Shown here in pieces: positions 8,201 to 17,476 of a stretch of DNA of 64,000 nt. The stretch covers positions 82,090 to 146,089 of the forward strand of contig NZ_JAUYWA010000008.1 in NCBI RefSeq assembly GCF_030689025.1, written 5' to 3'. Source of the DNA: Oceanobacter sp. 1_MG-2023 (GTDB lineage Bacteria; Pseudomonadota; Gammaproteobacteria; Pseudomonadales; Oceanobacteraceae). The notes beneath the pieces are model-generated. The model did not search any database. It had not been told where the DNA came from and saw only the letters and a program-made list of their open reading frames with translations. The translations under genes and the position numbers were made by a program. Every line of letters starts with the position of its first letter. Position 1 is the stretch's first letter.

Positions 8201-8438
8201 AACAACACCTTATAATGTAATGCGCCCATGCTCTTTGGTTCGCCGGAAAATTTCAACCTCTGAATGGATACGATCCGCCAACGTCGTTCTCGCAGCCTTG
8301 TGAATCCATGGGATCGCTCCGCTTTTCAGCGAATAGGCCAAGGGCATTTCTGGTCGCCGAAGCGCAGATTTTTACACCATTTTGACGTAGAATTTCGACC
8401 TTTAATGCCAACCTATTCTTTGAGTACACCCATTCCCC

Positions 8439-10064
8439 ATGATACGACTGTCCAATATCCAGCTTCCCCTAGATCACGATGATGCGGCTTTGGAAGACGC
8501 CATATTATCGCTGTTGAATATACCGGCAGAGCAGTTACTTGGGTTTCAGATCTTTCGTCGTGGCTACGATGCCCGCAAAAAAACCAGAATCCGCCTGATC
8601 TATACACTGGATGTAGACGTACAAAACGAAACCGGGCTACTGGCAACCTTCGCCGATCACCAACAGGTCAAAGCGACACCTGATCTGGACTATCACCCGG
8701 TTGCCCAGGCACCGGCGTCTCTGGATGAACGGCCTGTCATTATCGGCTTTGGCCCTGCCGGGTTACTCGCCGGCCTGGTGTTGGCACAAATGGGTTACAA
8801 GCCACTGATTCTGGAACGTGGCAAAGAAGTCCGCGAACGTACCAAGGATACGTTCGGTTTTTGGCGCAAGCGGGAGTTGAATACCGAATCCAACGTCCAG
8901 TTTGGTGAAGGAGGTGCCGGGACATTTTCAGATGGCAAACTTTATAGCCAGGTCAAAGACCCCAAACAGTACAGCCGCAAGGTACTGCAAGAATTTGTTG
9001 CTGCCGGAGCACCAGAAGAAATCCTCTACGTCAGCAAGCCTCATATCGGCACTTTCCGGCTGGTCTCCATGGTTGAGCAAATGCGCGCCAGCATCCTTGA
9101 GCTCGGCGGCGAAATACGTTTCAGCGCCCGGGTGGATGACCTGCACATTGACGACGGCCAGGTAACGGGCGTTACATTGGCCAGTGGTGAGCGGATCAAT
9201 GCCCGCCATATTGCCCTTGCCGTTGGCCATAGCGCCCGTGATACCTTTGAAATGCTGCTGAATCGGGGGGTGTATATCGAAGCCAAACCCTTCTCTGTAG
9301 GATTTCGCATCGAGCACGAACAATCCGTCATCGACAAGGCCCGCTTTGGTCCGAACGCAGGTAACCCGATTCTTGGCGCTGCCGATTACAAACTGGTACA
9401 CCATTGCAAGAACGGCCGCTCAGTCTACAGCTTTTGTATGTGCCCTGGTGGCACCGTTGTCGCCGCCACATCGGAAGAAAACCGTGTCGTTACCAATGGC
9501 ATGAGCCAGTATTCCCGTAACGAGCGTAATGCCAACAGTGCCGTCGTCGTCGGCATCGATCCTTCTGATTATCCTGGCGGCCCACTGGCGGGAATCGAGT
9601 TCCAGCGACAACTGGAAAGCCATGCCTATGTCATGGGCGGCAGTAACTACGATGCTCCCGCACAAACCGTTGGCGCGTTTTTGCGCGGCGAAAAACCGGC
9701 CCGACTCGGTACCGTACAACCCTCTTTCAAACCAGGCATCAAGCTGACGGATTTATCCGAAGCGTTACCGGACTTCTGCATCGATGCAATCCGCGAAGCC
9801 ATTCCGGAATTCAACAAGAAAATCAAAGGGTTTTCATTCGATGGCGCCCTGCTTACCGGAGTAGAAACCCGAACGTCCGCTCCCATCAGCATCAAGCGCG
9901 ATAACGAGACATTACAAAGCATCAATACTCAGGGATTGTTCCCAACTGGAGAAGGGGCAGGCTATGCCGGTGGTATTATGTCAGCCGCTATCGACGGTAT
10001 TAAAGTTGCTGAAGCCATGGCCCTCAGCATCAATCAGGCGCAAGCAGTACCCACTAAAAACTAA
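8439..10064 (+). CDS. FAD-dependent dehydrogenase (COG2509 type)
   Basis: This 541-residue flavoprotein has an N-terminal ~90-residue ferredoxin-like domain. The Rossmann motif IIGFGPAGLLAGLVLAQMG near residues 102-120 binds FAD. LGGEIRFSARVDDL and the late GLFPTGEGAGYAGGIMSAAIDGIKVAEA block are typical of COG2509, whose substrate is unknown. CMCPGG near residue 331 carries the two conserved cysteines. No strong ribosome-binding site is visible at ATG 8439, but the protein begins as homologues do (MIRLSNIQLPLDHDD). It stands alone, and a hairpin follows. Confidence 0.85.
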   Translation: MIRLSNIQLPLDHDDAALEDAILSLLNIPAEQLLGFQIFRRGYDARKKTRIRLIYTLDVDVQNETGLLATFADHQQVKATPDLDYHPVAQAPASLDERPVIIGFGPAGLLAGLVLAQMGYKPLILERGKEVRERTKDTFGFWRKRELNTESNVQFGEGGAGTFSDGKLYSQVKDPKQYSRKVLQEFVAAGAPEEILYVSKPHIGTFRLVSMVEQMRASILELGGEIRFSARVDDLHIDDGQVTGVTLASGERINARHIALAVGHSARDTFEMLLNRGVYIEAKPFSVGFRIEHEQSVIDKARFGPNAGNPILGAADYKLVHHCKNGRSVYSFCMCPGGTVVAATSEENRVVTNGMSQYSRNERNANSAVVVGIDPSDYPGGPLAGIEFQRQLESHAYVMGGSNYDAPAQTVGAFLRGEKPARLGTVQPSFKPGIKLTDLSEALPDFCIDAIREAIPEFNKKIKGFSFDGALLTGVETRTSAPISIKRDNETLQSINTQGLFPTGEGAGYAGGIMSAAIDGIKVAEAMALSINQAQAVPTKN

Positions 10065-10087
10065 CATGCGTTAGCAATCATATCAGA

Positions 10088-10120
10088 GGCCAGAAACAGG
10101 ATATTTTATCTGTTCCGGCC
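10088..10120 (+). terminator. Imperfect hairpin after the FAD dehydrogenase
   Basis: GGCCAGAAACAG pairs with CTGTTCCGGCC with one bulge or mismatch across an AT-rich loop, 24 bp after the stop. There is no clear T tract. Confidence 0.4.
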
Positions 10121-10187
10121 CCCTGCTGTTGGTCATTTTCCCTGCTATGATATGCCTCCTTCCTATACTCCCCGCAGGATATTGTTC

Positions 10188-10613
10188 ATGGCTACTCTGA
10201 TGCAAATTCCGTTGGCATCTGCCGAAAAAGAACTGGCGCTCAACGGCGTCTGTAGTTATCACATTGAAGGTGAAACCCTCTACCTGGATGTTGCCGAGGT
10301 GGCCAGCCGCCGCAGTGCCGACAGCGTCAGCGGTGGATTGGTACTGGAAATATGGGCCCTGGAATCGGATTATCGCGGCGGTGATTTCTCCGGTTACCTG
10401 ATTGCCAGCCAACCACTGGGAAGTCTCGACGGGCAACATTGTTTTCGCAATTGCTCTGCCTCCTTGCCAATGCAAATGCCAACCGAAGGGATCTGGACCA
10501 TCGTACTGATGTTGCGTGAATCCATGCCTGAAGGTCTGGTCACTCGTGACTATATTAATTTTGCCCAGCAAGTACTGGCAGAATGCAAAATGACGCTGAG
10601 TTTGTGCAGCTGA
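10188..10613 (+). CDS. Conserved-looking hypothetical protein (141 aa)
   Basis: The start at 10188 is preferred over 10152 because GCAGGA sits just before it. No signal peptide is apparent. The protein is mostly beta: LYLDVAEVASRRS, GGLVLEIWALESDY and GYLIASQPLGSLDGQHCF, with LMLREST-like helices near the end and three to four cysteines (two in HCFRNC). GLVLEIWAL and LIASQPLGSL recall extracellular beta-sandwich modules, but no family could be named. Confidence 0.6.
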   Translation: MATLMQIPLASAEKELALNGVCSYHIEGETLYLDVAEVASRRSADSVSGGLVLEIWALESDYRGGDFSGYLIASQPLGSLDGQHCFRNCSASLPMQMPTEGIWTIVLMLRESMPEGLVTRDYINFAQQVLAECKMTLSLCS

Positions 10614-10996
10614 TTTGAAATTTGAAGATCTACGCTCCCGGGAGCCACTCCCGGGACTGCATTACCAGGCGGATTCACCGAACCCCACTCGACATCGCCA
10701 CTAACACCACGATCCAAACACCACGATCTATATGTATCGCAGCCTGCTGCCGACTGCCCAGTCAGGATAACGGTGGGATCTGTTCGTACTGCCGTTCGTA
10801 CTGCCTATTGATATGGTCTGCGCCACCCTGTTGTGGCATTCACAAAAAGACACAAAGCTGATCACAAAATAAAACATACAAACATTTTTGTTGTACTACA
10901 ATTTAACAATTACTGACCTAAAGTAAGCCACGCCAGCGCTCATTGGCACGTTCACTCCGGTCAAGGCATCTATTAATATACTGTGAATATGACCCT
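10614..10996. other. Intergenic region with a CCCGGGAG hairpin
   Basis: CCCGGGAG-CCA-CTCCCGGG at 10637-10655 is a perfect 8-bp stem 24 bp after the preceding stop and may terminate it. The rest holds repeated ACCACGATC words near 10706-10730 and an AT-rich promoter-like stretch near 10865-10920. No supported gene is present. Confidence 0.5.
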
Positions 10997-11770
10997 ATGA
11001 AATATCTGGCTTCTTCTGCTTTAACACTCTCCTTGCTTTTCCCGCTGTGTTCACACGCAGCCGATTTAACCCTATCTGAAGCAGAATACCTGACCGGAAG
11101 CCTGTGTATGCTATCGCAACGTATGGCCAAGGATTATATGGCTATTGGTGCGGGTATCCGCCCCGATGAAGCGATGAAAGATCTGGATGAAAGCATTGCC
11201 ACCTTTGAAGCCCGCTATCAATCACTGATGGAATATTCCGAGAACAACGCTGCTGGCAAATCCATTCAGGCGATTGGTAATGTCTGGGAGCACTACCGCA
11301 GTGCCATCATTACCCCGCCAAATCAGGCCAACGCTACCGCCATCATTCAGGAAAGTGAAGAATTGCTGGTTATTTGTGACAAGGCTGTGGCGACCATCGC
11401 CCGTCAATCCAACTCACCGATTGCTCATTTGATTGAAGTATCAGAACACGGCACCACCCTGACACAAAAAATTGCCAAGTATTATTTTGCCCTGTACTGG
11501 AACGTCGATGGTAAAAACCTGAAGCAGGATTTTGATCAGTCGGTCAAAGAATTTGATGATTCCCTTAACTCCCTGACCGACTCAAATGCCAATACATCGG
11601 AGATCTCTACAGCGTTAGCCAAGGTGAAATCGCAATGGAAATTCTCCAATTCCGGCTTCAAGCTGGATGAACAGGGCCATTTTGTTCCGACCGTGATTTC
11701 CGTCACCAGTGAGTCCATCTTTAACAAGATGTCCGCAGTCGCCATCATGTATGAACAGCTGGCGGACTAG
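10997..11770 (+). CDS. PilJ-N-like (type IV pili MCP sensor domain) periplasmic protein
   Basis: This protein is 257 residues from the ATG at 10997; an earlier in-frame start at 10943 would only add residues before the signal peptide. The signal peptide ends near SHAA (residue 22). The mature protein is all-helical and contains two four-helix sensor units. LTGSLCMLSQRMAKDYMAIGAG is the typical PilJ/NarX-like helix with the LSQRMAK motif, and HGTTLTQKIAKYYFALYWN begins the second unit. It lacks the transmembrane helix, HAMP and signalling parts of an MCP, so it is a stand-alone ligand-binding protein. The ligand is unknown. Confidence 0.7.
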   Translation: MKYLASSALTLSLLFPLCSHAADLTLSEAEYLTGSLCMLSQRMAKDYMAIGAGIRPDEAMKDLDESIATFEARYQSLMEYSENNAAGKSIQAIGNVWEHYRSAIITPPNQANATAIIQESEELLVICDKAVATIARQSNSPIAHLIEVSEHGTTLTQKIAKYYFALYWNVDGKNLKQDFDQSVKEFDDSLNSLTDSNANTSEISTALAKVKSQWKFSNSGFKLDEQGHFVPTVISVTSESIFNKMSAVAIMYEQLAD

Positions 11771-11818
11771 CAGACCCAACAGATACACCAGAAACAAGAA
11801 AACAGCCTGTCTATGCAG

Positions 11819-12688
11819 CTACCAGTGATCTGGCAAACCGCGCGTTTGAATCAGCGCGGCCAGATCCATGGTCAGGGCAATCGCCACGTGCACCGCCACT
11901 CCTCCCCAGATCGAGCGTGACATCAAGGCCAGGATGCCCAGAAAAAAACCGAATAAAATAGCGCCCAACGACTCTGGCCAGAGCTTCGGAAAATGCAGCA
12001 TCAAGTAAGGCAAGCACATCACCGCTACCGACAGGCTACCAAACTGACGCCGCAACCCATTCACCAAATAGCCACGAAAAAAGAACTCCACCGCCACAAA
12101 CTGCGTAATATAAATCAGCTCCCAGGACAGCAAATCCAGGCCGCTACGATGCGCCTGCTGGTAAAAAGGATAATGCCTGGAAAAGTCATCCCCAAAACTG
12201 GCGATCACAGCAAACCCCATAATCGGTAACGCCAGAAACAGATAACCAGGCCAGTGCTTGTGTACCTCACCCCATTGCCAGCCATACTGTCCCAATCGCT
12301 GTTTGAATAGCCACTTGATGGTCAGCATCGGTATCACGATAAAACCAACAAGGTGGATGCCTCCCCACCAGCAATAGCCATACAGCGACCGATATTGGCT
12401 GCGCATAAAATCGTTGATCCAGCGCCCGTCAGCCGACCAGCCAGCATCCAGCCAACGGATCAAGGCTTCCAGATTCGAACTGTATTTACCGTAATGCACC
12501 AAGGTCAGACACAGACAGGCAATGCCCACGACCATCCAGACCCGATGCCGTTCGTACTGATGATCAGACAAGGTATACGCTGCTTTTTCCGCCCTCACCT
12601 CATCATCAATACAGTCCAGCTGTTGCCACACAAAACCCGGTGTTAACCAGCGCCATACCGTCACGGAGTACCCCTTATTAAACGGCAT
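11819..12688 (-). CDS. CPBP-family intramembrane protease-like protein
   Basis: This 289-residue protein has six to eight hydrophobic segments. The Abi/CAAX core lies in the C-terminal half: AVEFFFRGYLVNGLRR near residues 195-210 (the family motif is EExxxR; here the first Glu is replaced by Val), LMLHF for the second motif and HVAIALTMD for the third. The single Glu, Arg and two His residues needed for activity are present. A GAGG site lies upstream of the ATG. It lies 54 bp downstream of the ferric-reductase-like gene on the same strand and may be cotranscribed. Substrate unknown. Confidence 0.75.
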   Translation of the reverse strand: MPFNKGYSVTVWRWLTPGFVWQQLDCIDDEVRAEKAAYTLSDHQYERHRVWMVVGIACLCLTLVHYGKYSSNLEALIRWLDAGWSADGRWINDFMRSQYRSLYGYCWWGGIHLVGFIVIPMLTIKWLFKQRLGQYGWQWGEVHKHWPGYLFLALPIMGFAVIASFGDDFSRHYPFYQQAHRSGLDLLSWELIYITQFVAVEFFFRGYLVNGLRRQFGSLSVAVMCLPYLMLHFPKLWPESLGAILFGFFLGILALMSRSIWGGVAVHVAIALTMDLAALIQTRGLPDHW

Positions 12689-12699
12689 ATAAATATGCC
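12684..12699. promoter_or_regulatory. Palindrome over the CPBP start codon
   Basis: GGCATAT-AA-ATATGCC is a perfect 7-2-7 inverted repeat spanning the start codon at 12688 and the bases up to the GAGG site. It could be an operator or an RNA hairpin masking the start. Function inferred from position. Confidence 0.35.
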
Positions 12700-12742
12700 T
12701 CAGGCAGTGATCATACAGAACAGGCAGCTGGCATTCGCCGGG

Positions 12743-14089
12743 CTAACGCATTTCGAACATCTCCTGATGGAATTGGTCCCTGGGCATACCGGCAGCACTC
12801 AGATCACGCTTGAGTTGCTGACCAAATACCGATGGGCCACAGAACCAGACACTCGCCTGCCGCCACGTCGGCAGCTCCGCCATGATCTGCGCGGTGGTCA
12901 GACGCTGGTGCTGGCCAGACAAGACCAGATGTAATGTAACACCAGCCTGATCAGCAGCAGCTTGCAGCTGCTCGAGAGCGTCACTATTGATTTCGGCCAC
13001 CGCATAATACAGGTCAATCTGCTGTGAACCGGGCTGCTGCTGTAATTGCTGCATGCGGGCAATAAAAGGCGTGATACCAATCCCCCCACCAATCCAGATC
13101 TGATGCGTAGCGCTATCCTCAAAATTGAAACAACCATACGGCCCCTGCACCGAGACCGCCGTACCGGGAGCAAGCTCATCCAGCATACGGGCCGTGTAAT
13201 CTCCCAACGCTTTACTGATAAACACCAACACCGGAGCCGCCGGATTCCAGGCCGATGCAATGGTGAAAGGATGAGGTTCTTCATCAGCGCAGGTTTTCAA
13301 AAAGGCAAACTGCCCCGCTTGATGACCCGGCCAGCCACGCTCAGGACGAATACGGGTAGCTATCGACTGCATCTCCGGATAACGAGTCACTTCCTCCACC
13401 TGGCCAGCCACCGTGCGGCTTTTGCCGACCCGGCCTGCCAGAATCCACAAGGCAGCGGCCGTTCCTGCCAACATCAACACAGCCAGTAACCAGCCAATCG
13501 GTTGTGACCAGTAATCGAACTCCACCAATACCACCGCATGAAAAACCAGAGCCAGATACGCTACCGCAATCAGGGTGTGCGTTTTTTTGAACCAGTGATA
13601 GGGAAAGCGCTTGATCAACGCCAGCACCATCAACAACGCCGCACCATAAAACGCCCATTCGCCAACATCCTTGGCCAGACTGCGCACACTACGGAATATT
13701 CCTTCAATCAGCCCGTACACCTGTTCCGGTTTTGGCCCGCGCTCCGGTCGTTCCAGCCAGCCCCAGCCCACCATCCATTTGGTTCCCTTGGCAAACCACC
13801 AATGCAAGACTGAGGCGACCAATGCCGTGATACCCAGCCACTTGTGTAGCCGATACATCTTGTCCAGGCCATTCAGGTGGACTTCCAGCCAAGCAGAACG
13901 GGCGGCCAGTATCATGGCCAGGCTCATAACGGTAATCGCGATAACGCCGCTGTACTGGTTAAATACATGGCGAAAGGAAAAATAGGTAAAAGGATCAGGC
14001 AGCAGAGTATCGGCTAACAACCACAACAGGGTCGTGGTCAATAGCAAGCCGATATACAGGCGTGTAGCGGATTTCATAGAGGTTTCCAT
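12743..14089 (-). CDS. Ferric-reductase-like membrane flavoprotein (ferredoxin-reductase type)
   Basis: This 448-residue protein has six transmembrane segments in residues 1-215, with haem-ligand histidines in LHKWLGITALVASVLHWW and KKTHTLIAVAYLALVFHAVV. The cytoplasmic half has an FAD-binding motif (HPFTIAS near residue 277) and an NAD(P) site (GGGIGITPFIARMQQL near 334). It should move electrons from NAD(P)H through FAD to membrane haem and on to an external acceptor, often Fe(III). A second ATG four codons in (14077) has the better GGAA site. It is upstream of the CPBP gene. Confidence 0.82.
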   Translation of the reverse strand: METSMKSATRLYIGLLLTTTLLWLLADTLLPDPFTYFSFRHVFNQYSGVIAITVMSLAMILAARSAWLEVHLNGLDKMYRLHKWLGITALVASVLHWWFAKGTKWMVGWGWLERPERGPKPEQVYGLIEGIFRSVRSLAKDVGEWAFYGAALLMVLALIKRFPYHWFKKTHTLIAVAYLALVFHAVVLVEFDYWSQPIGWLLAVLMLAGTAAALWILAGRVGKSRTVAGQVEEVTRYPEMQSIATRIRPERGWPGHQAGQFAFLKTCADEEPHPFTIASAWNPAAPVLVFISKALGDYTARMLDELAPGTAVSVQGPYGCFNFEDSATHQIWIGGGIGITPFIARMQQLQQQPGSQQIDLYYAVAEINSDALEQLQAAADQAGVTLHLVLSGQHQRLTTAQIMAELPTWRQASVWFCGPSVFGQQLKRDLSAAGMPRDQFHQEMFEMR

Positions 14090-14316
14090 ACTCAGTCAAT
14101 TCAGATCAACATGTACAGCGGGTTGATAACCAGCTTATGTCTATCGGTGAATTCTGTACGAACAAAGGTTAATAAAGCGTTAACAAAACTCTGAAAGTCA
14201 GAAATTAACGGCCCAAACTTAAACCTCTTGAGTACAACTGGAAACCACTTTGACTAAAAACATACCACTGGCGACTCAATCAACCTGACCAGCCACCAGC
14301 CACCAGCCTAAAAAGG

Positions 14317-14982
14317 CTAGTCAACCGCCTCGGAGCGTCGTAAGACTTCCTGTATCACCCGAGTCAATGCGGCCTCTGGCTGACCGCCAGACACCAGATA
14401 GCTACTATTAAAAATCATCGCCGGCACCGAACTGATGCCCTGTTGCTGCCAATATTGCTCCGCATCCAGCACGTCTTCAGCATACTGATTACTTTCCAGC
14501 ACGCTACGCGCAGCTTCAGCATCCAACCCCACCTGTTGGGCCAGATCACACAACAATTCAATATCGTCCGGATTCTGGTTATGGCTGAAATACGCCAGCA
14601 GCAAGGCTTTTTTTAGCGCCAGCTGAGCATCACCAGCTTGCAACCCAGCCCAGTGTAATAACCGATGCGCCTTGAAAGTATTGTATTTTTTACTGTCGTC
14701 CCGAAAATCAAATACAAAACCAACCTCCGCCCCACGAGCAGTAATCTGCGCCTGATTGTCGGCTACCTGTGCGGCAGAAAGACCATATTTTTTTGATAAA
14801 TATGGCCCGACATACTCACCTTCACTGCCCATGCCCGGCGTCAATTCAAAAGGATGAAAACGAATCGAAACATCCACGTCATCATCCAATGCTTCCAACG
14901 CCCGCTCCAGGCTGGCAAGACCAATGGCACACCAGGGACATACCACATCGGACACAAAATCGATCACTAAAGACTGAGACAT
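14317..14982 (-). CDS. DsbA-family FrnE-like oxidoreductase
   Basis: This 221-residue protein has a thioredoxin fold with a helical insert. The active site CPWC is at residues 15-18 (SDVVCPWCAIG). SSVPAMIFNSSYLVSGGQPE provides the cis-Pro region and the usual FrnE-family ending. No signal peptide is present, so it is cytoplasmic, unlike DsbA itself. A strong AAAGGAG site precedes the ATG. Members act as disulfide isomerases or in polyketide/oxidative-stress settings; the substrate here is unknown. Confidence 0.88.
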   Translation of the reverse strand: MSQSLVIDFVSDVVCPWCAIGLASLERALEALDDDVDVSIRFHPFELTPGMGSEGEYVGPYLSKKYGLSAAQVADNQAQITARGAEVGFVFDFRDDSKKYNTFKAHRLLHWAGLQAGDAQLALKKALLLAYFSHNQNPDDIELLCDLAQQVGLDAEAARSVLESNQYAEDVLDAEQYWQQQGISSVPAMIFNSSYLVSGGQPEAALTRVIQEVLRRSEAVD

Positions 14983-15050
14983 AACAACTCCTTTATTGGA
15001 AACGGTACTTTACCAGCCAGCGCCAACTAGCCCACTTACTAGCCCACTTA

Positions 15051-16172
15051 CTAGCCCACAGGATACAAGATACGATCCTGATAACCGGTCAGGATTTCCA
15101 TGGTACCGGCCCAATGTGCATCAAACTGACTGTCTCCGCTGTCGATCACCAGCGGTCGGCCTGCCAACGCGGTGATTTTGGTTTTGGTCGATACCAGCAG
15201 GATATTGTCACGACCGATACGCGTCAGCACCGTGCGGCTGAACTGCTGATTGCCACGGCCAATAATATGCCCCTGTCCTCCCATCACGCTCAACACCGCC
15301 TGACGTTGCGGGTAAACATCCAGCAGTGCCAGAATACCCTGCTCATTCAGGTCACGACCGATCAGCTGACCATCAAGCACGGCGTCTACGCCCAGCAATG
15401 TACCGTCCAGCCCCATCTCTGCCAGAATCCCCTGGGTGGTTTTGCCTGAGCCGATCAGATACAAACAGCCATCGTCCATTTCCTGCTGTACCGTGGCCGC
15501 GATATCCGCCAGAACCAGTGCTTCCTGCTCCACGCCTCCCTGTTTGACCGCCTGGATAAAATGTCCGGCCATTGGCACTCGCATATCACCATAATGTCGT
15601 GCCCGTACCTCACCCTGTCGAAAGGCGTCTTCATCCAGGTCCCGTACTTCCGCTTCACGGATATCCACCAGCCCGCCGTTCACCAGCTGGCAAATCACCT
15701 CTGCACTGGCCACCGGTGTAATGCCGTATACCCCGGAGTGGATCTTGACCCCGGCGGGAATACCCAGCACTGGCAACTGATCAGCCACCACGCTACAAAT
15801 ATCTCTGGCGGTACCATCTCCGCCAGCAAACAACAGGACATCGAGAGCTTCATCCAGCATTAGTCGCGCCGCGCTCAGAGTATCGTCACGAGTGCTCTGA
15901 CGGCCGTCAGTTGACGGCAGATCCAGCAGCGAACAAGTCAGCCCGGCTTGTGCCAGCCAGGTCGCTCCCATATCCCCAGGGCAGCTGACAAACTGGCACT
16001 GATCCTTCAGCGGAGCCAGTCGCTGCAGAGTCTGCAACGTCCGTAATCCGGCCTTTTTTTCAGCCCCCAATGCCAGCGCCTGGGCAATAGTCTCCGCACC
16101 ATCACTGCCTTTCAGACCCACCGACCCACCGATTCCAGCCAATGGATTGACAATCAAGCCCAGTCGAATCAT
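15051..16172 (-). CDS. ATP-NAD kinase family protein (COG3199, AcoX-like)
   Basis: The N-terminus IRLGLIVNPLAGIGGSVGLKGSDG is the AcoX/ATP-NAD kinase-like signature. The diacylglycerol-kinase-like GGDGT motif (FAGGDGTARDIC) is near residue 120, and PAGVKIHSGVYGITP follows. Its 373 residues match COG3199. Whether it makes NADP is not established for the family. It stands upstream of pldA on the same strand with a 30-bp gap to that gene. Confidence 0.85.
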   Translation of the reverse strand: MIRLGLIVNPLAGIGGSVGLKGSDGAETIAQALALGAEKKAGLRTLQTLQRLAPLKDQCQFVSCPGDMGATWLAQAGLTCSLLDLPSTDGRQSTRDDTLSAARLMLDEALDVLLFAGGDGTARDICSVVADQLPVLGIPAGVKIHSGVYGITPVASAEVICQLVNGGLVDIREAEVRDLDEDAFRQGEVRARHYGDMRVPMAGHFIQAVKQGGVEQEALVLADIAATVQQEMDDGCLYLIGSGKTTQGILAEMGLDGTLLGVDAVLDGQLIGRDLNEQGILALLDVYPQRQAVLSVMGGQGHIIGRGNQQFSRTVLTRIGRDNILLVSTKTKITALAGRPLVIDSGDSQFDAHWAGTMEILTGYQDRILYPVG

Positions 16173-16200
16173 ATCGTTCCCGTTGCGGTAAAAGTCATGA

Positions 16201-17433
16201 TTATAACCAGTCCGTCAGCTTGATACCGACTCCCAGCCGCTCCTGCCAGTGGTTGTAGTCAATCAGGCTGTCGCCATAACCATTAAAATACTGCACAAAG
16301 CCCTTGAGCTTGCGCGTCAGAGGAAACGTAAAATCCATTTCGACGGCACCACGATTGTTTGTGGTATCCAGATTGTTACGCAACATAATGCCCACGGAGC
16401 GCTGACCATAAACCCGCATATAACGCAGCTCGCCATATCCCAGATAATCTTCAATATCCGGGTTATCGTTATCGGATGGATCATACGGATCGGCTTGCTT
16501 GCCTTCAGGGATACGCCACCAAACCTTGCCCATCCAGATTCCATGCGAAAAAGCGGATGCCCCTTCAAGAATAACCCGGTTCCAGCTACGGGATAACGAA
16601 CTGGTCTGACCGTTGGACTGGTGATTCAAACCAATACCCACACGATCCAGCCAGTCAATACCCGGCTGCCAAGAGTAGATAATCTCTGGTTCGTGGTTGG
16701 TTTCCCGAAAGGGTCTGGAAATATCGGAGTTATAGGCCTGCCAGTAAGAGCGGTTGGTATAGGCGACTTCAAGTCGATCAAGCTTGGTCAGAATCCCTTC
16801 CAGCAATTCGTACTTGATGCTGAACTGCATCACCACTTCCACATGATCAAAGCCCCCGTCATACGATGTATCATCGGCAGAATAATGCTCGAACAGGCGT
16901 TCGACCTCCTGATTGTTCGGGCTGCTCTGATAGGTGAGTGGCATCACATAATTAGGCCGATGAGGTAACAACACATGAGGACTGTTCGCTGCCAAGGCTT
17001 CGACCTGACGTTTACGTATCATCTGCGGATAATATTTCTGGATCGCCGGCTTGAATTCATCCGGCGAGATCATCTCGACGTCTACGGTTTCTGTTTTCAG
17101 GGGTTCATCTTCCAGCCACGGAGTCTCCTGCTGGTCATTTAACTCATCCCGCCATAACCGGGACGCGCTGATGGACTCCTCAGGCTTGTCTGCCAGCTCC
17201 GTGCCGGCAACCTCAGCCGATGGACTCACCACGGTTTCAGCAGCCAGACGGGCACTGCCCAGCAACATCACCAGCAACATCACCAGCAACATCACCAGCA
17301 ACAGCCCACGGGCCAACGTTCGCCAACAGCAAAATATACCAACAGGGAGGATTGTTATCACAGGCACGACCACGAGAAAGTAGAGACTGCTACAGGATAG
17401 TTCAGCCACTCCCCCTTCTCCATGATTCTTCAT
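16201..17433 (-). CDS. pldA: Outer-membrane phospholipase A (PldA/OMPLA)
   Basis: OMPLA hydrolyses outer-membrane phospholipids when lipid asymmetry is lost; it is a calcium-dependent dimer. The catalytic block GLNHQSNGQTSSLSRSWNR carries the His, Ser and Asn of the triad. The beta-barrel ends GVGIKLTDWL, and an aromatic residue close to the C-terminus is typical. The N-terminus is unusual: an in-frame 12-bp repeat encodes repeated MLLV units in the signal-peptide core, and a second hydrophobic stretch precedes it, so the true start is uncertain (17433 chosen; 17469 and later TTG/ATG codons are possible). A long acidic segment precedes the barrel. Confidence 0.85.
   Translation of the reverse strand: MKNHGEGGVAELSCSSLYFLVVVPVITILPVGIFCCWRTLARGLLLVMLLVMLLVMLLGSARLAAETVVSPSAEVAGTELADKPEESISASRLWRDELNDQQETPWLEDEPLKTETVDVEMISPDEFKPAIQKYYPQMIRKRQVEALAANSPHVLLPHRPNYVMPLTYQSSPNNQEVERLFEHYSADDTSYDGGFDHVEVVMQFSIKYELLEGILTKLDRLEVAYTNRSYWQAYNSDISRPFRETNHEPEIIYSWQPGIDWLDRVGIGLNHQSNGQTSSLSRSWNRVILEGASAFSHGIWMGKVWWRIPEGKQADPYDPSDNDNPDIEDYLGYGELRYMRVYGQRSVGIMLRNNLDTTNNRGAVEMDFTFPLTRKLKGFVQYFNGYGDSLIDYNHWQERLGVGIKLTDWL
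17261..17304. repeat. 12-bp in-frame repeat in the pldA signal peptide
   Basis: AGCAACATCACC occurs three times in tandem plus a partial copy, encoding LVML on the minus strand. The unit is a multiple of three, so copy changes would lengthen or shorten the hydrophobic core without a frameshift. Confidence 0.85.
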
Positions 17434-17476
17434 GACGGACGGACACCACCTGCCATCTGCACCTGCCACAATTCGC

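Noticed and set aside
10622..10861. 79-residue frame rich in Cys and Arg
   Set aside because: It starts at a TTG in a hairpin-rich region and has no protein-like pattern.
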